Positions 38,401 to 64,000 of a DNA stretch of 64,000 nucleotides are shown piece after piece; within the stretch, counting starts at the first letter, position 1; each line of letters starts with the position of its first letter. The stretch lies in contig OY482854.1 in the NCBI GenBank assembly GCA_960531495.1, positions 30,213,229 through 30,277,228 on the forward strand. Direction: 5' to 3'. The DNA is from Zeus faber. Lineage: Eukaryota; Chordata; Actinopteri; Zeiformes; Zeidae. A model generated the notes under the pieces. It saw nothing but the letters and a program-made list of their open reading frames with translations. It was not told where the DNA came from and made no database searches. The translations under genes were made by a program, and so were the position numbers.

Positions 38401-41400
38401 TTCATTTGTCACTTACTATATAACAAACTTTAATTTCACTGAAATCATACGAATGCATTCAAATAAGTGTTTTAATTAGCGTTTTGATTTTAAAATTATT
38501 CCTATTTAGTTGTTTACTTTAAAGGATATTTAATTATATATTTTTTAATAACAAGAAATTATTGGAGAAACAATAGAGAGGAGAGAGAGATGTCAATCGC
38601 AGCTTAACTGCATTTGAACAGATATCTATTTTCTTGATGGTAAGTCCTCGTGGTAAGCCAATTGTTGAATGAGTTGTAATATATTGAATGCTTCGAGTGT
38701 CTGTAGCATGAGGCGCTGGGGGGGATAATATTAATAGGCTGTTTAAGGCCAACGAGCTTATCCCCGACGCCGAGTGTCCACTGGCGCGCTTGAAGGAGAA
38801 AGCGGATTACGCTGTTGGAAAAACAGCCTTCTGCCCCGTGCACAGAATAGCCACAGGTTGTTTAATGTGCCTGCATTTCCACTCAAATGAAGGTCTAAAG
38901 TATTTTAATCACAACGTGTACTGTTTAGTGCAAACAGTTAGAAATGAGCCTTGGATATAAAGCATTGATTCAAAATGTTGAAAAGTGACTTAATCGACTG
39001 CCTCGCGATCTCCAAGTAAAGCCTTCAGAAAGCTTCATGTCAGCACAAGCTGTGTGGTAAAAGTATTTTGTTTGGAGATTTGGGCGAATGCAGGAGTGTG
39101 TCCACGGCGTTCCACAGGAGCTTAAGAACAGGTCTAATCCTGTTAGGGCCGCGCCTGCGCACCGCGGCAACAGAGCAGCTTAGAGTGCCAGCGAGAAGAT
39201 GGCAGCACAAGGAGAATGGATTTATTAAACATTTTGTTTCTACTTCAACCATTATATAAAAAAAAAAGAAATTCAGAAAATCAAAGACTAACAAAAATAA
39301 CCGTTATAAGTCTAGCCGTTATTAATAACCTTTTAAGATTTATTACTTTGTATATATAATCATGTTGCACAATTTCCTTCCCTGCAGCACTATTTGCAAA
39401 TTATGGATATCTTATTTAACCCTTTAAAATAATGGCCCAATGGATACAAACCCAAATCAAAAGCTCAATCAATGAATTATTGATCAATCTTTTTTTTTTT
39501 AAATCAAGATTTATTTAATCATCACACAAGGGTGGGCTTCAGTGGATTGGGAGCTTATTAAATTGATGAGAATCATTATTTCTGCAGATTTCTGGTTGCA
39601 AATGTCTCCAAAAATGTAGTGTACACCCGGTTGCTACTTGATGCCGAAGTGAAAAGAAGCAATACAAAAAACTTTCAGGATGCAACATTGACAACAGGTG
39701 TCTATCATATCATTTTAGCCGATAGACAATTGTCAGAATTGTCAAGCACACCAGAATAAAGTTGGTTAATGATGAGCCAGAAGATGAAAGAAAACCTTCA
39801 ACATTTAAATCAACTTCAACCAAACCACTCTCACCTTCTCCCCCTCAGGCCTTCAAGACAATCCCTGGTTCTGCGACTGCAGGATCTCTAAGATGATCGA
39901 GATTTCCAAAATGGCCGACACGATGGTGGTCCTGATGGATCTGTTCCTCTCGTGCAGTGGGCCCGAAAACCTGGCCGGCGTCCTGTTCCAGAGGGCGGAG
40001 CTGGACCACTGCGTCAAACCCTCCATCATGACCTCTGCCACCCAAATCACGTCTCCGCTGGGAAGCAACGTTCTGCTCCGCTGCGACGCCACCGGTTTCC
40101 CGACGCCGACCCTGGTCTGGGTGAAGGCCGATGGCTCATCGGTCAACCACACAGGTAGGAGGCTATTGTAAAGAGAAGCCGAAACCTAAAATCAAACCGT
40201 AGGGACAGTACATCTGGTTCAACCCGTTGTTTCACCCAATTGGCTCAAATTAGGGCCATCACTTGCCTCTAATTGTTAAACTATAAGCTGTGCTCCGTGA
40301 GAGATCCTTCTGTTCAGTCAGATTTGATTTTAGTGCATGGATAATTATTGAGTATCTCTTGGATAAAGGAATCGTTGTGCTAAAAATGAACTCACTTAAT
40401 TTCACTTTGCATCTTCTGTTGTACCAAAGTATCTGTCGAGCAATCCTTTCCTCAGGAGTTCTATGGCTGGTCCGTCCAATATAAATCCAAAACGTATATG
40501 GTCCAAAATCATAGATAAATTGGTCATTGACTCCAAAGCCAGATAACACTGTTCTTAGTTTGACTTCAGCGTGTTCTATTTCACAGTTCAAGAGTCTCCT
40601 GGGGACGGGGTGAGGTGGTCCATCATGAGCCTGCATGGCATCTTGTATAAGGACGCAGGGAACTACATCTGCAAGGCGAAGAACTTTGCAGGAAGTACCA
40701 TGGCCAGCATCTCCATCTCAATCGCCGGTTCTTCCACCACCACGCCACCTCCTCCAAAGCCCAGCGTGGAAACCTTGACACCCGGGGAAACCACGACACC
40801 CCTCCCACCGACCGGCTTCCCCGGCAGCCCGTCGGAAACCTCCACCGTCATGACGACCACGGTGAGTGCCCTGCTACCCGTCCCCGTCAAAAAGAAGACC
40901 ACCCCGAGCGGCGGAGAGCAGGGAGACTTGGTGAAGCCCTCCAAGGCCGGGCAAGGGAGCAATCCCAGGAAGCTGGCAGCCGACGAAAAAAGCAAGAAGA
41001 CGGACACCTCCAAGTCCATCAAGAACCTGCAGATAGTGGAGGAGAACGCCGACAGCGCCGTGCTGCTCTGGACGGCGGAGGGTTTGCCCAGCGACGCCCC
41101 GCTCACCGTGGTCTACTCCCCGCACGGGGAGGATGATGCCAAGAGGACCGTGCAGACCACCGCCGGCAGCGGCAAGCTGCTGCTGGAGGGGCTGCTTCCC
41201 GGCCTCAGATACTCGGTGTGTTTGGTGGCGAAGGGAAGCTCCGTCGGCAAAGACCCCTGCATCGACTTCTACACCTTGCATCTGATCGACGACGGAGGTC
41301 ACAACCGGCTCCTGATGATCATCAGCGGCATCGCCTGCGCTCTGGCTCTGCCGCTCATCGGCCTGCTGCTCTACAAGATCCTGGCCTTGTACTGCAAGAG

Positions 41401-41623
41401 CAGCGCTCCACCCCTCGACATGGAGGAGCTGGAGAAGGACAGCTACGTCAAGTTCGAGACCATCTCCATGAAACAAAGGAGCACCAACTCCCGGCCGACG
41501 GAGCTCTGGGCTCGGAGACAGACTCACGAGTCGGAGCGGATGCTGCTCTGCTCGCGGTCCAGCATCGACTCGCAAATGACCTACAAGAGTGACATGAGTT
41601 CAAGGTCAGAGTACCTGTGCTGA
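35371..41623 (+). CDS. lrit3: Leucine-rich repeat, Ig-like and transmembrane protein 3
   Basis: LRIT3 is a single-pass synaptic protein of the retina; in mammals it is needed to place nyctalopin and TRPM1 at ON-bipolar dendrites, and its loss causes night blindness. Four exons (35371-35486, 37198-37664, 39849-40154, 40587-41623) join in frame to 641 residues, close to the human length of about 680. In order: a signal peptide (about 1-19); an LRR N-cap with CPSQCTC; leucine-rich repeats to about 180; an LRR C-cap beginning DNPWFCDC (about 200-252); an Ig domain (about 255-343) with LRCDATGFPTP and KDAGNYICKA; a Thr/Pro-rich mucin-like linker; a fibronectin III domain (about 441-527); one membrane span (538-565); and a 75-residue tail ending LLLCSRSSIDSQ and SEYLC, near-identical in plan to mammalian LRIT3. 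The start is the first Met before the signal peptide. No break is seen. Confidence 0.96.
35487..37197 (+). other. lrit3: lrit3 intron 1
   Basis: GT-AG intron of 1.7 kb with a Tc1-like transposon relic on the minus strand (about 36400-37170). The part from 35487 to about 36390 shows nothing recognisable. Confidence 0.85.
36400..37170 (-). pseudogene. Second Tc1-like transposase relic
   Basis: On the minus strand, reading down from 37168: EYLGICHSAVCVSNRTTRRE and LHKTGIHGMVAF, then after a frameshift near 36975 AQRCITWSKQHKTW, VIRSDRPSF, and FPTSGRVHIWRKSNEPDVKH GWGSVTV, then scraps near 36600 (FHQHQEDV). These follow the order of a Tc1-family transposase. The catalytic WSDE box reads RSDR, and stops and frameshifts break the frame, so it is a fossil. 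It is a different subfamily from the element at 29200. Confidence 0.75.
37198..37664 (+). CDS. lrit3: lrit3 exon 2 (leucine-rich repeats)
   Basis: It encodes SVLCNDPDMSD, then leucine-rich repeats with LKLLHELRLDGNLI, LRTLDLHNNRLTSVP and ITYLDLSSNKLTTLP. It ends at IVLG, split after one base, before GTAAGC. Confidence 0.96.
37665..39848 (+). other. lrit3: lrit3 intron 2
   Basis: GT-AG intron of 2.2 kb, AT-rich. At about 37745-37810 the phrase TTTATTTAACCAGGAAAGTC (then CCACTGAGATCAAGAATCTC) matches the tail of a common fish interspersed repeat. Nothing else is recognised. Confidence 0.8.
39849..40154 (+). CDS. lrit3: lrit3 exon 3 (LRR C-cap, first half of Ig)
   Basis: It encodes LQDNPWFCDCRISKMIEISK through ENLAGVLFQRAELDHC (the C-cap), then TSATQITSPLGSNVLLRCDA, the first strands of the Ig domain. 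An Asn-His-Thr sequon lies near the end. The donor is GTAGGA. Confidence 0.96.
40587..41623 (+). CDS. lrit3: lrit3 exon 4 (Ig end, linker, FN3, TM, tail)
   Basis: It begins VQESPGDGVRWSIMSL and YICKAKNFAG (second Ig cysteine), then a Thr/Pro/Ser-rich linker, NLQIVEENADSAVLLW and LLPGLRYSVCLVAKG (fibronectin III), LLMIISGIACALALPLIGLL (membrane span), and the tail. Stop TGA is at 41621-41623. Its GC content is high, so a 233-codon antisense ORF appears by chance. Confidence 0.96.
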
Positions 41624-41841
41624 CTCTGCCACGGACTCCAGTTTGGATGAACTATCCTTAAGTGTTTTTGTATGACAAATATGAATGATTCATTTCAAAA
41701 GGCAACACCCTCACATTCACCATGTCAACACAGAACTTTGGCAAACTTTATAATTCATTATCTTTAGCATTCCACCCTGTTCAACAACAAGAGATTAATA
41801 GTTTTGTAAAATGAATAATGAGGGGCTAACTTAAAATGTTT

Positions 41842-41889
41842 ATTTCATAAGCATCTGCAAACATCAGATGTTACAGATGCTTATGAAAT
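41842..41889 (+). promoter_or_regulatory. Perfect 16-bp hairpin in the lrit3 3' region
   Basis: ATTTCATAAGCATCTG is followed after a 16-nt loop by CAGATGCTTATGAAAT, its exact reverse complement. In RNA this would fold into an uninterrupted stem. It could be a 3'-UTR structure or the scar of a small inverted-repeat element. Confidence 0.6.
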
Positions 41890-42269
41890 GACATTGTTTT
41901 GTATTTTTGCTAAAGAGAAGTTAAGTTGCACTGATAATGTTTATGGAACATTTATTTCGGAGCCTTACATCAGAAGTACGTTCTTTCATCAACCTGAAAG
42001 ATCCTTGAACAGACCACATGTTTGTAATGCCAAAACGTTAGGTAACAGTGTAAGAATTGAAATTGCAGCAGATGAAAAAAAAAAGAACCACGTGCAACAT
42101 CATTTCCTGCTCATTTACACGAAGTGTTTGGGCAACCAGTGGTTGCTCGAAGCTGACTGATGCCTTATACTCGAAAGATGTATTACAGTCAACGTTAACT
42201 TGAGAACGTTGACTTATTCAACACATATTGCCAGTTTCTGTGTGTATTTATTCAATATTTCTGTTTTTT

Positions 42270-42275
42270 AATAAA
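42270..42275 (+). terminator. lrit3: Polyadenylation signal of lrit3
   Basis: AATAAA, the only clear hexamer in the first 700 bases past the stop. Confidence 0.5.
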
Positions 42276-42561
42276 CTCAACAATTATGAAATAATTATTT
42301 TCCTGCATTGTATCTCATTATCCAGAAGCGCAGTATGTTCTCATTTGTTGCATTTGTCCGAAAGCATCCCATGACTACAGCTTTCAACAACTACAAAACA
42401 TATCTAGTTTTACCCAGAAAACACATTTTGTCTGAGCATCCAACGTTTCATGAATGACAAAATTATTCATTTTGATATACTGACCCAAAAAAAACAAATC
42501 CTCCGAAACTGCCCAGCACATTAATGCATATTAATTGATGTCAGGCTGAATATGTTATGGG

Positions 42562-42565
<4 letters not shown>

Positions 42566-42651
<86 letters not shown>
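42566..42651. repeat. (GT)n microsatellite followed by (CA)n
   Basis: A GT tract of about 43 units at 42566-42651, then TACA and a short CA tract to about 42672. The two can pair with each other on one strand. Confidence 0.93.
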
Positions 42652-42653
<2 letters not shown>

Positions 42654-42672
42654 ATACACACACACACACACA

Positions 42673-43867
42673 AACACAGACACATGTATTTTCTGTATTT
42701 TAAAACACAGAAAATAATATACATGAACACATTAAGTGTGACAAATTATATTCCATTTCTGTGTGTGTTGATCAGGTAACTTTGCATCATAAAGGGAAAG
42801 TGAACTGACATTGAACCGTGAGGAATATTTGTTTTCTTTAATATTTGTTTCTTTACTTGGAATGTATTTATGTATTAATGAATATGTGTAATTCAAATAT
42901 TACTGTTTTTGTTAAATTAGTTGAGACTTAATGGAGAGGATGGATATCCATCTTCAAGAGTTGCTGTGTTTATTAAATTACAACAATTAATACATTTCTG
43001 TTACACAACCGGCAACCTGCCATTTAAAGTTATGACCTGGTGATCGCTCGATATCCTTAGAGTGCAACCTTTAAGGTGGAGTTTTAGGGGATGGTTCCAA
43101 ATCTCCAGCCTTAAGTTAAGGCCCCTGACCTGGACGCCTGCAATAAACATCCATCATCCCATCATTCTCTCCACAAATTTAAGCACTGACAAATTAAATC
43201 AATTAATCAAGATCATGAATGAAATAGGCAAAAGCCTCTTGAGGACATTAGTCGACCAACTGTCTCTCTGGGTTTCTGTCGTTGGCTGAGGTGAGAACTC
43301 GCTCAAGGCGTCTTTTCCGTCCTTGCTGGCCTCCTAATCTTTGTGGAAGTGCTAATCTGTCGTCCCTTCTGGTCACCCGCTGCTTTCCCTTCCTGTCTGC
43401 ATGTGCTCCAGAAACAGGTGACTCCAAATCCCTGGGATGCAACACGCGTCAGAGCTCTGCAGGGGTCAAGGAGTTGGTGTTGGTGTAGCACTAATAGATG
43501 GGGCATATAGTTCAATTGATCTCCTTCCTGTTGTACCGTCATAAGATACGACCCAAAATGAGGCTTATGACTTAAAAGGATTGTTTATCTGAAAGGGACC
43601 CCACAAGAAATGTCCAGATGGGTGGAGTCAGTTCACATCTTCAGTTTGACAGAAATGCTTCAGAAACCTCATCCGCGACCACCGAGTGTTATGACCGCGC
43701 CACAATGAGGAGAAGCTCAAATGGATCCTTTGGACGTAGAATTCCTCATCTCATCAAATATCACTTTGATAACGTCTTCCTTATCGCTGTAGGCAGAGGG
43801 ACAGAGGTACAGCCAAGCCCAATGGAACAGCAGACCCCGAAAAAGACCTCTCTCTAGATGAGAGAAG
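42673..43867. other. Intergenic stretch between lrit3 and egf
   Basis: No gene is recognised. No RRH or other photoreceptor gene text is seen. The ORFs here are short and resemble nothing known. Confidence 0.4.
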
Positions 43868-44643
<776 letters not shown>

Positions 44644-45020
44644 TAGACAGGGTCAGGGTGACTTTGCGGCTAAAGGTCACCGACCTCACTGGGTCCCTCA
44701 CATTGTTTGGCTTTTCCTCAGACTGCTCATCTATCACATTAGTGGTGACGTTGATCCTCACAATACACCCTCACTGAGGGTATGAATAGACGGGTTTCTC
44801 TCTCTGGTGCCTGTGGGTTGTTCTCCAGGGAAAAAAAAGAGTAAGATAAACAAGTTGAGGACGCTGCGTTGTGCTTCTCAGTTTTCTACCCATGATTCAC
44901 TGCGTCCGTCTGGGAGACAGAAGCCCCTCCACTGTCTGGAGGCCAGACACGGCGCATTCAGGTTTCCATGCAGTGCTTATTGACGAGCATGTGTGCATTG
45001 TCCGCAGTAATGTGTGCACA

Positions 45021-45829
<809 letters not shown>

Positions 45830-46515
45830 CGGTGTCAGGACCAGGGACCATTCCAGAGGCTGTGGACCAGAGTTAGGACCAGGGACCATCCCACAGGCTG
45901 TGGAAAAGCGTTAGGACCAGGGACCATCTCAGAGGCTGTGGACCCGCGTTAGAACCAGGGACCATCCCAGAGGCTGTGGAACAGCGTTAGGACCAGGGAC
46001 CATCCCAGAGGCTGTGGAACAGCGTTAGGAACAGGTACCACCCCAAAAGCTGTGGCCCAGCATTAAGACGATGGCCATCCCCAAGGCCTTGGACAGGCGT
46101 TAGCCTGGGGACCATCCCCAAGGCAGTTGACCAGCACTGGGACAAGGGACCATTCCTCAGGCTTTGGACCATCGTTGGGACTAGGGACCATACCACAGGC
46201 CACTGTGGACCAGTGTTAGGAAGGGACCATTCCAACAGCTGTGGACCAGGGACCATACCACAGCATTCAGGCGGGGGACTATCCCACAGGCTGTGGACGA
46301 GCGTTAGGACTGGGGACCATCCCATAAATCACTGTGGACCAACATTAGGGCGGGGGATCATACCACAAGTCTGTGGACCAGCGCTGAGACCCCGGACTAT
46401 CCTACAGGCTGTGGAGCAGGCTTCTAAACGGGGACCATCCCACAGGCCACAGACCAGTGGACCAGTGACCAGTGTTGGGGCCAGTGTTGGGACTCGGGAC
46501 CATCCCATAGGTTGA
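45830..46515. repeat. 38-bp minisatellite upstream of egf
   Basis: About 17 imperfect copies of a unit of about 38 bp. A typical copy reads GTTAGGACCAGGGACCATCC then CAGAGGCTGTGGACCAGC. The left half is homogeneous and the right half diverged. It ends about 220 bases before the egf start codon. Confidence 0.9.
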
Positions 46516-46737
46516 ACGAAGCTTCCTCTGGGATGTACATTTCAGTTTTCTCTCCTTCTCCTTCTGTCTATCTTCCTCTCACCCCAAGTATTGGACAAAA
46601 GGATGACCAGGAACCCGCCGTCGCCGCCACGGGGCTTTGAGGAACGTCACATCTCCGGGGCTGAACGTGGGGATGCCTGAGTGAGGAGCGAGGAGTGAGC
46701 AGGCTTCCCGGACGGAACCGGGACGCAGCGCAGGATT

Positions 46738-63839
<17,102 letters not shown>

Positions 63840-64000
63840 GTGTGTGGAGGGAATTTGAAATGAGTAGAAAACACCTGAAACTAGTAACAAAACTACGAGT
63901 AACTTGGTTTTTATCACAATTCTATATGAAAATGGCAGATGGGCGTCGTCGGGTCGTTATGAATGAATCTCTGAGGTTTAGACTTTAGTAGCATCCGCTT
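63840..64000 (+). other. egf: Start of egf intron 17
   Basis: Intronic sequence to the edge of the window; no further exon is seen. Confidence 0.85.

Larger units (their letters stand above)
41624..42290 (+). other. lrit3: Probable 3' UTR of lrit3
   Basis: Non-coding, AT-rich sequence after the stop. It contains a perfect 16-bp inverted repeat (arms 41842-41857 and 41874-41889) and an AATAAA at 42270-42275 that would end the transcript about 650 bases after the stop. Confidence 0.55.

Noticed and set aside
40874..41575. 233-codon ORF antisense to lrit3 exon 4
   Set aside because: It mirrors a GC-rich, strongly conserved coding exon; no promoter, domain or independent support.

Overview
The window is vertebrate genomic DNA, almost certainly from a ray-finned fish (probably an acanthomorph teleost). 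It has GT-AG introns, polyadenylation signals, very abundant microsatellites and minisatellites, teleost-type tRNA-derived SINEs, L2-like LINE tails, degenerate Tc1-like transposons and several small inverted-repeat elements. There are no bacterial features. All three genes recognised lie on the + strand, and I joined their exons by hand by checking splice sites, phase and homology from memory of the families.

Layout. (1) 1-18020: about 18 kb with no convincing exon, taken up by simple repeats (GGAT, GT, CTC, CT), a V-SINE-like element near 6.5 kb, an RT scrap near 10.2 kb and a GC-rich block at 9.3-10.0 kb. It is probably the large first intron, or upstream region, of gpm6a. (2) 18021-26752: six coding exons of a neuronal membrane glycoprotein M6-a gene (gpm6a; the first tiny coding exon is not found), followed by a long 3' UTR to about 29.08 kb. 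(3) 29.2-35.3 kb: intergenic, with a dead Tc1-like transposon, two L2-like LINE remnants on the minus strand, a SINE, and ATT, AGT and GATA microsatellites. (4) 35371-41623: a complete four-exon lrit3 gene of 641 codons (LRR-Ig-FN3-TM), with a second Tc1-like relic in intron 1. (5) 41.6-46.7 kb: intergenic, with a perfect hairpin, a GATA tract of about 775 bp and a 38-bp minisatellite ending about 220 bp before the next start codon. (6) 46738-63839: the first 17 exons of pro-epidermal growth factor (egf). The window stops before the mature EGF, transmembrane and cytoplasmic exons.

How the genes work together. The three products are membrane proteins but not an operon-like system. M6-a is a neuronal tetraspan of the PLP family, LRIT3 is a retinal synaptic organiser, and proEGF is the precursor of an EGFR ligand. 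From memory, lrit3 and egf are neighbours in the same orientation in human 4q25, so that pair is conserved synteny; gpm6a beside lrit3 differs from the human order.

I see no new multi-gene system. The most notable signals are: a glutamate tract (45 of 50 codons) inside the proEGF ectodomain; a (TG)n-T6 tract abutting the acceptor of an in-frame EGF-domain exon, laid out like the known human CFTR TGmTn element; a minisatellite in the proximal egf upstream region; a perfect 16-bp hairpin in the lrit3 3' region; and a family of small inverted-repeat elements, one of them within the gpm6a 3' UTR.
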